A stretch of 64,000 bases of DNA from Haloarcula litorea (GTDB lineage Archaea; Halobacteriota; Halobacteria; Halobacteriales; Haloarculaceae): assembly GCF_029338195.1 (NCBI RefSeq), contig NZ_CP119779.1:3240794-3304793 (forward strand). Reading direction: 5' to 3'. The translations under genes were made by a program, and so were the position numbers. Under the pieces are notes generated by a model that was given only the letters and a program-made list of their open reading frames with translations, did not search any database and was not told the DNA's origin. This document shows, in pieces, positions 27,155 to 35,643 of the stretch; positions within the stretch are counted from its first letter, which is position 1, and the number at the start of each line of letters is the position of its first letter.

Positions 27155-28239
27155 GCACCGAGACCGACGACTCGGGTGCGCTGCGCTCGCTCGTCCCCCC
27201 CGAACAGATCGACCGCCTGTTCTCGGTCTGTGACGCCCACGGCTGGAAGCTGCTGGCCGCGGGGGCCGTCGTCGGCGCGCTCCCGCCGGTGCTCGGCCTC
27301 CAGCAGGGCTACATCATGACGGTGCTGTCCGAGATGTACCTGTTCGCCGTGCTGGCGCTTTCGTGGGACATCGTCGGCGGACAGACCGGCTACCCCAGCT
27401 TCGGGAACATGGCCTTCTTCGGCATCGGCGCGTACACCTCGGGCATCCTGTTCAAGGACTTCGCCGTCGCCTTCCCGGTCGCGTTCCTCGTGGCCGGCGT
27501 CGTCGCGACGGTGTTCGCCCTGTTCATCGGCGCGATCGTGCTCCGACTGCGGGGCCACTACTTCGCCATCGCGACGCTCGGCGTCCTGCTGGCGGCCCAG
27601 CAGGTGTCCCGGAACCTCGACATCACCGGCGGCGCGAGCGGGAAGATCCTGCTGAACGGACCCGACGGAGCGGTGTTCTACTACCTGTTCCTCGGGTTGC
27701 TCGTCGTCGAGGCCGCGGTCGTCTACTACCTCTCGGACACCCGCTTCGGGTTCGTCCTCAACGCCATCCGGGACGACGAGGGGAAGGCGACCGCGATGGG
27801 GTTCAACACGACCTACTACAAGACCGCCGCGTGGGGCATCGCGGCGCTGTTCACCGGCTTCGCCGGCGGCGCGTACAGCCTGTTCAACACGTTCATCAAC
27901 CCACAGACGGCCTACAACGGCGCGTGGAACGTCGAGCTCATCGCGATGGCGCTGCTGGGCGGCTCCGGCACCGTCGCCGGTCCCATCATCGGCGCGTTCG
28001 GCCTCCACACGATCATCGAACTCGTGGAGTCCCACGCCGTCGGCTGGCAGCTCGTCCTACTCGGGCTGTCGGTCATCGTGACCGTCATCGCTATCCCCGA
28101 AGGCGTCGTCGGGTCGCTCCGGGAGTACGCCAGTCAGATGGAGTACTACAAGCGCGGCGGGATGGCCGCGACCGACGACACCGCCGAAGACGGGGACCAG
28201 CCGGACGACGCCCCGCCCGCGGGAGGTGACTCGGCGTGA
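27151..28239 (+). CDS. livM: ABC permease LivM
   Basis: 362 residues. A charged N-terminal tail of about 30 residues precedes the first helix. GYPSFGNMAFFGIGAYTSG and LLGGSGTVAGPIIGAF are LivM signatures. The last 40 residues are acidic, cytosolic and Asp/Gly/Pro rich. It overlaps livH by ATGA and livG by 4 bp, so all are translationally coupled. Confidence 0.95.
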   Translation: MSTETDDSGALRSLVPPEQIDRLFSVCDAHGWKLLAAGAVVGALPPVLGLQQGYIMTVLSEMYLFAVLALSWDIVGGQTGYPSFGNMAFFGIGAYTSGILFKDFAVAFPVAFLVAGVVATVFALFIGAIVLRLRGHYFAIATLGVLLAAQQVSRNLDITGGASGKILLNGPDGAVFYYLFLGLLVVEAAVVYYLSDTRFGFVLNAIRDDEGKATAMGFNTTYYKTAAWGIAALFTGFAGGAYSLFNTFINPQTAYNGAWNVELIAMALLGGSGTVAGPIIGAFGLHTIIELVESHAVGWQLVLLGLSVIVTVIAIPEGVVGSLREYASQMEYYKRGGMAATDDTAEDGDQPDDAPPAGGDSA

Positions 28240-29021
28240 GCCAGGCGACCGACGCGCCGGCGACCGACCCCGGGAACGACCGTGCGGTCCTCCGGACCGA
28301 CGGCGTCACCAAGCGCTTCGGCGGGCTCACGGCCGTCGACGACGTGGACGTCGAGGTCAACGAGGGGGAGATCGTCGGTCTCATCGGTCCCAACGGGGCC
28401 GGCAAGTCGACGCTGTTCAACTGCGTCACGGGGACCCTCGACGCCGACGAGGGGAGCGTCTACCTCCAGGGCGAGGACGTCACCGACTGGCCCGAGTACA
28501 AGATCGCTCGGGCCGGCCTCGGGCGGATGTTCCAGGAGACCCGCATCTTCGGGGATATGTCGGTCCAGAAGAATCTCCTGCTGGCCGCCCAGGAGGGCGG
28601 CGAAGACGTGAGCGACCTGCTGCGTCGACCCGACGACGAGCTGTTGGGCCGCGCACAGGAACTGCTCGAGTACGTCGACCTCGGCGGCCTCGCGGAGGTG
28701 CGGGCCGGCCGCCTGAGCTTCGGCCAGCAGAAGCTCATCGAGTTCGCGATGGCGCTGATGGCCGAGCCGGAGGTGCTGCTGATGGACGAACCGGCCGGCG
28801 GCATCAACCCCTCGATGATCGAGAACCTCATCGAGTACATCCGCACGGCCAACGCCGACGAGGAGGCGACCATCTTCCTCATCGAACACAACATGGACTT
28901 CGTGATGGAGATCGCCGACCGCATCTACGTGCTGGCCCACGGCGAGCGCATCGCCGAGGGGCCGCCCGAACAGATCCAGAACGACCAGCGCGTGCTCGAC
29001 GCGTACCTCGGGAGGGAGTGA
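28236..29021 (+). CDS. livG: ABC ATPase LivG
   Basis: 261 residues starting at GTG 28236. It carries Walker A GPNGAGKST, the Q-loop in FQETRIF, an LSFGQQKLIEF variant of the ABC signature, Walker B LLMDEPAGG and the H-loop IEHNMDF. The LivG-specific long insertion after Walker A is present, as is the EHNMD switch. It powers LivHM together with LivF. Confidence 0.95.
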   Translation: MSQATDAPATDPGNDRAVLRTDGVTKRFGGLTAVDDVDVEVNEGEIVGLIGPNGAGKSTLFNCVTGTLDADEGSVYLQGEDVTDWPEYKIARAGLGRMFQETRIFGDMSVQKNLLLAAQEGGEDVSDLLRRPDDELLGRAQELLEYVDLGGLAEVRAGRLSFGQQKLIEFAMALMAEPEVLLMDEPAGGINPSMIENLIEYIRTANADEEATIFLIEHNMDFVMEIADRIYVLAHGERIAEGPPEQIQNDQRVLDAYLGRE

Positions 29022-29022
29022 G

Positions 29023-29769
29023 ATGGCCACGACAGACTCCGACACGACCACGACCGACGACACCGTCCTCTCGATGGAGAACGTCACCGCGGGGTACGGC
29101 AACACGACCGTCCTCCACGACGTCAACGTCGCCATCGAGGACGGACAGATCGCCTGCCTCATCGGCCCGAACGGCTCGGGGAAGTCCACGCTGATGAAGA
29201 GCATCTACGGCTTCGCGGACGTGAAGGCCGGCAGCGTCCACTTCCGCGGCCAGGAGATCACCGGACGCTCTCCCCAGGCCAACCTCAAGAACGGGATCAG
29301 CTACGTCCTGCAGGACGCCAGCGTCTTCCCGAACACGAGCGTCCACGAGAACACGCTGATGGGCGGGTACGTCTTCGAGGACGACGAGAAGGCCGCCCAG
29401 CGTGCGGAGGTGCTGTACGACGAGTTCCCGATCCTGGGCGACATCCGTCAGCAGGACGCCGGGACGCTCTCGGGCGGTCAGCGCCGGCTTCTGGAGCTGG
29501 CGCGCGCGCTGATGGTCGACCCCGACGTGATGCTGCTCGACGAGCCCTCGATCGGGCTCGAACCGCGGTTCATCGACGACGTCTTCGAGCGCATCGAGCA
29601 GCTCAACGACCTCGGGACGACGATCCTGCTGGTCGAACAGAACGCCGAGAAGGGCCTGTCCGTGGCCGACCGCGGCTTCGTGCTGGCCAGCGGCGAGATC
29701 AAGTTCACCGGCACCGGCACCGAGCTGCTCAACGACGAGCAGGTCGGCCGGCTCTACCTGGGTGGCTGA
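29023..29769 (+). CDS. livF: ABC ATPase LivF
   Basis: 248 residues. Walker A GPNGSGKST, signature LSGGQRRLLELARAL, Walker B VMLLDEPSIGL and H-loop region VEQNAEKGLSVADRG are intact; the EQNA form is typical of LivF. It partners LivG. It starts one base after the livG stop. The stop is followed one base later by the ATG of a stress gene, so the transcript probably continues. Confidence 0.95.
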   Translation: MATTDSDTTTTDDTVLSMENVTAGYGNTTVLHDVNVAIEDGQIACLIGPNGSGKSTLMKSIYGFADVKAGSVHFRGQEITGRSPQANLKNGISYVLQDASVFPNTSVHENTLMGGYVFEDDEKAAQRAEVLYDEFPILGDIRQQDAGTLSGGQRRLLELARALMVDPDVMLLDEPSIGLEPRFIDDVFERIEQLNDLGTTILLVEQNAEKGLSVADRGFVLASGEIKFTGTGTELLNDEQVGRLYLGG

Positions 29770-29770
29770 G

Positions 29771-30184
29771 ATGTACCGCGTACTCGTTCCGGTCGACTCC
29801 GATCCGGACCGCGCCCGCGGACAGGCGGCCTTCGTGGCCGAACTCCCGACCGCCGCCGACAACGTCGCGGCCGTCGTCACCCACGCGCTCACCGAGGAAG
29901 AGATCGACGCCCCGGACGAACTCCGGACCGTCGAGCGCGTCGAGACGGTCAAGCTCGTCCGGGACTACCTCGCCGAGCGCGGCGTCGACGTCGAACTCGC
30001 CGAGGGCCGCCAGCCGCCAGCCGACGGCATCCTCGAACTCGCCGACGAGTTCGGGGTCGACCACGTCGCGATGGGGTCGCGCAAGCGCTCCCCGACCGGC
30101 AAGGTGGTCTTCGGCAGCGTCGCACAGGAGGTGATGCTCCAGGCGGACGTCCCCGTGACCGTCGTCGGCGCGCGCGAGGAGTGA
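29771..30184 (+). CDS. Universal stress protein at the end of the liv operon
   Basis: 137 residues, one UspA domain. The start MYRVLVPVDSDPDRA and the end VAMGSRKRSPTGKVVFGSVAQEVMLQADVPVTVVG fit, with the G-2x-G-9x-G site modified (GSRKRSPTGKVVFGS). A GTG at 29762 could add three residues. The gene follows livF without a gap, and UspA proteins are often encoded with transporters, so it may tune the liv system under stress. Confidence 0.88.
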   Translation: MYRVLVPVDSDPDRARGQAAFVAELPTAADNVAAVVTHALTEEEIDAPDELRTVERVETVKLVRDYLAERGVDVELAEGRQPPADGILELADEFGVDHVAMGSRKRSPTGKVVFGSVAQEVMLQADVPVTVVGAREE

Positions 30185-30312
30185 GAACGGCTCTCCCGGC
30201 CGTCGGGATTCGCAATCCTTATTGCGGTTATCGGTACTACGAAGAACTGCAAGTGGCACACGACCGACGTGCTGTCGTCACGTGAGTCTGGTCGCGTGTG
30301 CTCGCTTTCGGT

Positions 30313-30387
30313 GCCGGTGTAGCTCAGACTGGCTAGAGCGAATCCTTCGTAAGGATTAGGCCGAGGGTTCAAATCCCTCCACCGGCT
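30313..30387 (+). tRNA. tRNA-Thr (anticodon CGU)
   Basis: 75 nt. The acceptor GCCGGTG pairs with CACCGGC, D stem GCTC/GAGC, anticodon stem AATCC/GGATT around TTCGTAA with anticodon CGT, T arm GAGGG-TTCAAAT-CCCTC, discriminator T. There is no encoded CCA. It reads ACG codons. A partial copy of its 3' end follows at 30476-30499. Confidence 0.95.
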
Positions 30388-30775
30388 TTCTGCTGCGAAC
30401 GGTTCGTGAGCAGCGAACGCCACGACGAGGGATTTGACGCACGGAACGAGAGAGCGAAGCGACCGAAGTTCCGGCGGTTCAAACGCTCTCCACCGGCTTG
30501 TTCCGCCGCCCACGAACTCGCGGGTGGCGACGCTGCAGTGTGGCGGGTCCGGATCTGTCCCCACCGACGACGAGGGTTCGAAGCAGGTACCCGTCAGAAT
30601 CGGGCGGGCGTACTCGCCGTTAGTTCGTCTGTACCGGCCGAATATAGCGCTCGTAACTAAGTCCGGGTCCGGCAGACGGCCCGTATGCGGACCGGTTGGA
30701 CCGTCGTCGGGGTGTCGGAGCCGTGATCGGGAGTCGAGTCCACCGCGGTCCGAGCTGTGGAGGTGTGAGAGCGCC
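30388..30775. other. 388-bp stretch without a supported gene
   Basis: The stretch holds a tRNA-Thr end fragment (30476-30499) and a TATA-like GAATATAGC near 30638-30646 that probably serves the gene at 30776. The frame is open from 30434, but the translated upstream part is arginine/serine-rich with no conserved look, so I treat it as non-coding. Confidence 0.6.
30476..30499 (+). repeat. Partial copy of the tRNA-Thr 3' end
   Basis: GGTTCAAA, four unmatched bases, then CTCCACCGGCTT repeats the T-loop and acceptor strand of the tRNA at 30366-30388, which has three bases in the middle. It may be the scar of an excised or decayed element that used this tRNA as its target. Confidence 0.5.
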
Positions 30776-31537
30776 GTGAGCCTGCTCGTCGGTGGTCGAC
30801 CGCTCGCGGTGGGTCTCGTCGAATTCCTCCAGCCGTACGCTTCGTACCTCCTCCCCGGTATCTTCGTGGGGTTCCTGGCCGCGGCGGCCGTCGCGGTGGC
30901 GCTGTCCGACCGCTTCCACGCCCGGACGGTGTTCGTCGCGGGCTTCTTCCTCGCGTTGCTCGCTGTCAACTTCGTCGTCCCGACGGCTCCGTACCCGTTG
31001 GTCTCGTGGGCGCACTTCGCCGAGCCGACGGCGGAGACCGAGACGTACCGGGAGTTCCGGGTCGTCGACGAGTCGGGCCACGAGCTCAAGATGCACGGGC
31101 GGATGACCCTCGCCTTCGAGGGCGTGTCGATGAACTCGCTCCGGCGGAGTATGCTCACCGAGTACGACCGGGAACGGAACGAGGCGGTGGCGCGGTACCT
31201 GTTGCTTCGCGCCCGCGAGTACCGCGACCGGGTCGGTGAGCGGGGACTCCTCTACCGGCTCCGGTACCCCAACCACGGATTGACCGCCGTCTGGACGGAG
31301 GGGACCCTCGAACGGTACGACGCGTTCGTCGGCATCCGGATCTACGAGATGACGTTCGTCACGTCCGCCGACGGCACCGAGGTCGTCGAGTACGAGGAGG
31401 AACTGGTCTTCGAGTCGTTCCCCCTCGGCGGGCGGACGAGCGTCCCGGCCCAGCCCAGCGCGATGCCGACCCGGGAGATGAATCGGACCGTCCTCGATGC
31501 GGGGGCGAACGGAACCGTCCGGGAGGGGAGCGGCTGA
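30776..31537 (+). CDS. Membrane protein coupled to the HTTM-DCC gene
   Basis: 253 residues from GTG 30776. Two or three N-terminal membrane helices (about 10-80) include SYLLPGIFVGFLAAAAVAVAL. A soluble, probably extracytoplasmic domain follows, with many Arg/Glu/Tyr residues and sequons (NRT, NGT) near the end. I do not recognise the family. Its TGA overlaps the ATG of the next gene (TGATG), so the two products are made together and may form one complex. Confidence 0.6.
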   Translation: MSLLVGGRPLAVGLVEFLQPYASYLLPGIFVGFLAAAAVAVALSDRFHARTVFVAGFFLALLAVNFVVPTAPYPLVSWAHFAEPTAETETYREFRVVDESGHELKMHGRMTLAFEGVSMNSLRRSMLTEYDRERNEAVARYLLLRAREYRDRVGERGLLYRLRYPNHGLTAVWTEGTLERYDAFVGIRIYEMTFVTSADGTEVVEYEEELVFESFPLGGRTSVPAQPSAMPTREMNRTVLDAGANGTVREGSG

Positions 31538-32781
31538 TGTTCGTCAACTACGTCGCCGACGACGAGCGCTCGTCGCCGATCAACTACGCGGCCGCCCGTC
31601 TCGTGCTCGCGGTCTGGCTCGTCTGGAAGACGGTCTGGTACGACTGGCCGCGGCACGTCAGCGTCCCCTTCCGGGCGATGGCCGGCGAGAGCTACGCCTG
31701 GGCGCTTCCGGTCGGGGCACCGTGGCTCCTGACGGTCGAGCAGTGGCTCCTCGTCGGCCTGTTGCTGCTGTTCGCCGTCGGCTACCGGACCCGGGCGACC
31801 GGGTTCGCGAGTGCGGCACTGCTGGCACATCTGGGTGTCGTCCGAGCCACCCTCAACAACAGCGGCGAGACCAAGAGCCTGTTTCTGGGTTCGTTCGTCC
31901 TGCTGTTCTTCGCGCTGTACGCCGACGACGACGCGCTCTCTGTCGACGGACTCAGGCGAACCGCCGACTGGTCGATCGAGACGCTCGTCGAGCGACTGAA
32001 GTCAGACGCCGGCGGCCGGTACCGGCTGCGCGGGCTGACGTACTCGCTCCTCCTGCTGGCGGTCCTCTTTTTCAGCACGGCGGTGAGCAAGGTCGTCGCC
32101 GGCGACGGCCTCGGGTTCGTCGCGCCGGACAACCTCACGCGCCTCGTGCTGGTTCGCTCGTACGTCTACCCGTGGTACGACGCACAGCTGCTCCTCGTGG
32201 AGTATCCGGTCCTCGGAACTCTCGGCGGCGTCGGGACGCTCGTCGTCGAGATGGGGTTGCTCGTCGCCGTCCTGCTCGGGATCACCGTCACACCGGTCGT
32301 GTTCGGGCTGGCGACGTTCACGCTCTCGAACGTCGTCCTGCTCGGGATCTTCTTCGTAGACAACCTCTTTCTCCTGGCGCTGTTCACCGCCTTCGACCGG
32401 GTCCACGCTCGGCTGGCGCTCGACCGTGACCTCGACCTCGTGTTCGACGAGCGTTGTCGGTTCTGTGTGCGGGCGCTGTACCCGTTCAAGCTCGTCGACG
32501 TCGCGGGGTCGGTCACGTTCTACTCCCAGTCCGACGTCCCGGCCCGGTACGGCGATCGCGAGGACGTGGACTTCGGCACTGCGATGTACGTCTTCGACGA
32601 CGGGACGGCACACGAGGGATACGACGCGTTCCGGGAACTCTGCCGGCAGTACCGAACCTTCCTCCCGTTGGTCGGGGTGATGGGACTGCCGCCGGTCCGC
32701 GCCGTCGGTCGGCGCATCTATCGCTACGTCGCGGCCAACCGGAGCCGGCACTTCACCTGTGACCCCGACAGCGCGGGCTGA
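31537..32781 (+). CDS. HTTM/gamma-carboxylase-like membrane protein fused to a DCC domain
   Basis: 414 residues. The first 290 contain eight or so membrane helices with the layout of HTTM (vitamin-K carboxylase-like) or DoxX-type proteins: an early Trp-rich helix, VSKVVAGDGLGF and a final FFVDNLFLLALFTAFDR. The last 110 residues form a thioredoxin-like DCC (DUF393) domain with FDERCRFCV in place of the usual D-x-x-C-x-x-C, then VTFYSQSD. Such proteins are suspected redox or carboxylation enzymes at the membrane. The partner gene upstream is translationally coupled. The substrate is unknown. Confidence 0.78.
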   Translation: MFVNYVADDERSSPINYAAARLVLAVWLVWKTVWYDWPRHVSVPFRAMAGESYAWALPVGAPWLLTVEQWLLVGLLLLFAVGYRTRATGFASAALLAHLGVVRATLNNSGETKSLFLGSFVLLFFALYADDDALSVDGLRRTADWSIETLVERLKSDAGGRYRLRGLTYSLLLLAVLFFSTAVSKVVAGDGLGFVAPDNLTRLVLVRSYVYPWYDAQLLLVEYPVLGTLGGVGTLVVEMGLLVAVLLGITVTPVVFGLATFTLSNVVLLGIFFVDNLFLLALFTAFDRVHARLALDRDLDLVFDERCRFCVRALYPFKLVDVAGSVTFYSQSDVPARYGDREDVDFGTAMYVFDDGTAHEGYDAFRELCRQYRTFLPLVGVMGLPPVRAVGRRIYRYVAANRSRHFTCDPDSAG

Positions 32782-32897
32782 TCGGTAGGGGGCTGTGGAT
32801 CGACACGCCGATTGGCGGGTCCCGAACCCCGCTATGTTTAAATTACCCTCGCAAGTGAGGCAGTAGAGCGACCGTCCCGGGCCACGAGACGACGAGT

Positions 32898-33200
32898 ATG
32901 AGCTACCGCAACGCCTGGCACCGCGACGGCGACGAGAGGGTGGTCTGTATCGCCTGCGGGGACGAGGTGGACCGGGACGACGCCCGCGAGTACGACAAGC
33001 ACGGCGACCGCTGGGACCGCGGCGAGAAGTCCTTCGAGTACCTCTGCAAGCCCTGCGACGGGGACCGGTCCCACGCCCCCCGACGGGGACTGGAGGAGCG
33101 ACTCGTCGAGGCGGGAGCGGGCGAGACCGACCGCGAGACGTTCCTCGGGCGGTACACCGCCCTCGTGAGCGACGAGGAGCGGGCCGAGCGACGGGGCTGA
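32898..33200 (+). CDS. Small zinc-ribbon protein
   Basis: 100 residues. Cys pairs CIACG (about 17-20) and CKPC (about 50-53) would bind one zinc ion, with a basic/acidic linker between. The C-terminal half is helical. It is conserved in haloarchaea as I recall (DUF7562-like). There are no other motifs and the role is unknown. A TATA box TTTAAATT at 32837-32844 lies about 55 bp upstream. Confidence 0.75.
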   Translation: MSYRNAWHRDGDERVVCIACGDEVDRDDAREYDKHGDRWDRGEKSFEYLCKPCDGDRSHAPRRGLEERLVEAGAGETDRETFLGRYTALVSDEERAERRG

Positions 33201-33214
33201 TCCGCGCGGCGGCG

Positions 33215-34255
33215 CTACGGCGTGATGACCGCCCGGCCGTCGATCTCGCCGTGTTCCAGCTTCTCTGCCACCTCGTTGACGGCGTCGAGGTCGTAGCGGC
33301 TGGTGTGGAGGTCGACGTCCCCGCGGTCGACCAGTGCGACCAGCTCCTGCAGTTCGGTGTACTGGCCGACGATGTTACCCCGGAAGGAGAACTCGCCGTT
33401 GACCAGCGCCTGTGCCGGTTCGTGGACGTGGCCGCCGTAGCCGATGATGTGGTGGTCGCCGCCGGCCGCACAGAGATCCGGCGCGAGCTCGGTCGTCTCG
33501 TCGGCACCGACGAAGTCCAGGACCTGTGCCGCACCGACGCCGTCCGTGATGTCGTCGACCTCGCTCGGGACGTCCTCGCTGGTCGGGTCGAGCGTGTAGT
33601 GAGCGCCGAAGCGGTCGGCGAGGTCGCGGGCGGACGCCTTGACGTCGACGGCGACGATGTCGGCGGCGCTCATCGCGTCGACACACTGGAGGCCGATGTG
33701 GCCGAGGCCGCCGATACCGATGACGACGCAGGCGTCCCCGGGGTCGAGGTCGGCGACGGCCTTCTTCGCGGCGTGGTAGGCCGTGATGCCGGCGTCGGCG
33801 TGGGGCGCGATGTCGGTCGGGTCGACGCCGTCGGGCAGCGGGATCACCGACCGCTCGTCGGTGAGCAGCTGGTCGGCGAAGCCGCCGTCCGTCGTCAGGC
33901 CGTTGAACGCCTGGTTCTCGCAGTACATCGTCTCGCCCTGCCGGCAGGGCCGACAGGTCCCGCAAGTCTGGACCGGGTGACAGATCACCTGGTCGCCCTC
34001 GTCGACGATCCCGACTTCCTCGCCCACTTCGACGACCGTGCCCGCGTTCTCGTGGCCGAGTGTCAGCGGGAGCGGCTGCTCGACGTACTGCTCCCACATC
34101 CCCTCGATGATGTGGTTGTCAGTCTGACACCAGCCCGCGCCCTCGACCTCGACGACGACGCCGCTGCTGTCTGTCACCTGTGGTGCGTCGACCTCGTCGA
34201 TCGAGAGCCCGTTCGCCATATCGTCCGTGTACTCGTGGAGTCTTGCTGCCTGCAT
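33215..34255 (-). CDS. adh: Zinc-dependent alcohol dehydrogenase (MDR family)
   Basis: 346 residues from the ATG at 34255 (MQAARLHEYT). Catalytic zinc ligands are visible in GWCQTDNH and GHENAG. The structural zinc loop has four Cys in CGTCRPCRQGETMYC. The Rossmann motif is GIGGLGHIG, followed by VAVDVKASARDLA with an Asp that favours NAD+. It oxidises or reduces a small alcohol/aldehyde pair; the substrate is not defined by sequence. It stands alone, with a neighbouring DUF7385 gene upstream. Confidence 0.93.
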   Translation of the reverse strand: MQAARLHEYTDDMANGLSIDEVDAPQVTDSSGVVVEVEGAGWCQTDNHIIEGMWEQYVEQPLPLTLGHENAGTVVEVGEEVGIVDEGDQVICHPVQTCGTCRPCRQGETMYCENQAFNGLTTDGGFADQLLTDERSVIPLPDGVDPTDIAPHADAGITAYHAAKKAVADLDPGDACVVIGIGGLGHIGLQCVDAMSAADIVAVDVKASARDLADRFGAHYTLDPTSEDVPSEVDDITDGVGAAQVLDFVGADETTELAPDLCAAGGDHHIIGYGGHVHEPAQALVNGEFSFRGNIVGQYTELQELVALVDRGDVDLHTSRYDLDAVNEVAEKLEHGEIDGRAVITP

Positions 34256-34324
34256 CGGCCCTGAGTACGTGTCACACACTCAAAAGTACTCGTCCGGGCG
34301 TCGAGTCCGACTACCACGACCCGG

Positions 34325-34570
34325 CTACCGATGTGTCAACAACAGGAGCTCGTCGTCGGTGCGGACCAGACAGAACGGCCCGCCGGGGTCGCCGAACGTG
34401 TTCGCTCGCTTCTCCGTGACGAACAGGCGCTCGAAGGCCTCGCCACAGGCCGGGCAGGCGAACCCGTCCCTGTTGGCCAGCGTCGTCGTCTCCCGGTCCT
34501 GGGTCAGGAGCTTCAGCCCGTGACGGTAGTCGTGGACGTCGAAGCCGTCGCTGACGTCGAGCCGCTCCAT
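34325..34570 (-). CDS. Small CxxC protein, DUF7385-like
   Basis: 81 residues. The central [24 protein letters not shown] carries one CxxC knuckle, and the tail ends [13 protein letters not shown] recall this haloarchaeal family as DUF7385; older annotations name it after the flagella cluster. With only two Cys, a zinc site would need a dimer or other ligands. The role is unknown. Confidence 0.75.
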   Translation of the reverse strand: MERLDVSDGFDVHDYRHGLKLLTQDRETTTLANRDGFACPACGEAFERLFVTEKRANTFGDPGGPFCLVRTDDELLLLTHR

Positions 34571-34608
34571 ATCCGGGGCAGTGGCGCGGGGAAGTTAGGG
34601 GTTCGCGT

Positions 34609-35475
34609 TCAGGCGAACAGGTTCGCGCCGATGTAGAGGACGACAACGAGGAACACCCACACCACGTCGACGAAGTGCCAGTACATCGACGCCGTCGAGA
34701 CGGAGGTGTGGCGCTCGGGCGAGTACTGGCCGTAGTAGGCCCGCGCGAAGACGATGCCCAACAGCACCGCGCCCATCGTGACGTGGAGCCCGTGGAGACC
34801 GGTCAGGCCGTAGAACGCGGAGGCGTAAGCGCCGCCGGTGATGGTGAAGCCCTTGTGGACGATGAACTCGTAGTACTCGTACACCTGGCCGCCGATGAAG
34901 ACGGTGCCCAGCAGCAGCGTCAGCCCGAGCAGGCGGACGAACCGCGAGCGGTTGCCGTTGATCAACGCGACGTGGCTGTAGTGCAGCGTCACCGAACTGA
35001 TGATCAGGATGACCGTGTTGACGATGACCAGCGAGCCGAACACCTCGGGGACGGACGTCTGGGTCCAGACGTCAGTCCCGCGGACGATGAAGTAGTAGAC
35101 GAAGCCCGCGCCGAAGGTGGCGAGCTCCGAGCCCAGGAACAGCAACATCGCGAACTTCAGCGTCCGGCCGGAGTGGTGGTCGGTCCCGCGCTCCCAGAAG
35201 TTGACGACGAAGGCGTGGTACAGCCAGCCGTAGATCCCAAGCAGGAACAGGCCGACGCTCCCGACGGTGGCGACGGCACCGACGGTCGTGCTCACGAGCG
35301 CGTTCTCGCCCAGCGAGAGGACGAACAGTGCCGCGCCGACGTAGATGCCGGAGCCGCCGATGGCGGTGATGAATGGCCACCAGCTCGCCTCGCCGAAGCC
35401 GCGGGGCCAGTCCTCCGTCGCCGGGAGGTGGTGGTCCCCGTGGCCGCCGTCGGCGTGTTCCTCGGTCGTGCTCAT
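34609..35475 (-). CDS. coxC: Heme-copper oxidase subunit III
   Basis: 288 residues with seven membrane helices after a His-rich N-terminal tail. [21 protein letters not shown], the YEYYEF segment and [18 protein letters not shown] are typical of subunit III, as is the final [17 protein letters not shown]. It stabilises the terminal oxidase; the proton pump lies in other subunits. The genes for subunits I and II are not in the window. Confidence 0.94.
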   Translation of the reverse strand: MSTTEEHADGGHGDHHLPATEDWPRGFGEASWWPFITAIGGSGIYVGAALFVLSLGENALVSTTVGAVATVGSVGLFLLGIYGWLYHAFVVNFWERGTDHHSGRTLKFAMLLFLGSELATFGAGFVYYFIVRGTDVWTQTSVPEVFGSLVIVNTVILIISSVTLHYSHVALINGNRSRFVRLLGLTLLLGTVFIGGQVYEYYEFIVHKGFTITGGAYASAFYGLTGLHGLHVTMGAVLLGIVFARAYYGQYSPERHTSVSTASMYWHFVDVVWVFLVVVLYIGANLFA

Positions 35476-35643
35476 ACTCGACCCATAACGAAGCGATCAC
35501 TAAAAGCCCATCCAATTCCGTCCGGCGGAACGCAGTTACGTCGTCTCGACGCGAGCGGAGCGGGGGAGCACAGACTCGACCGGTCGGGACGGCAGCCCGC
35601 GTCGTCGCCGGCGGAAGCTATATCCGTGGGCTGTCTCCACTGT

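Noticed and set aside
30434..30775. N-terminal extension of the gene at 30776
   Set aside because: Open by chance: it covers a tRNA-end fragment and a TATA-like element, and its translation is not protein-like. GTG 30776 fits the membrane-protein start.
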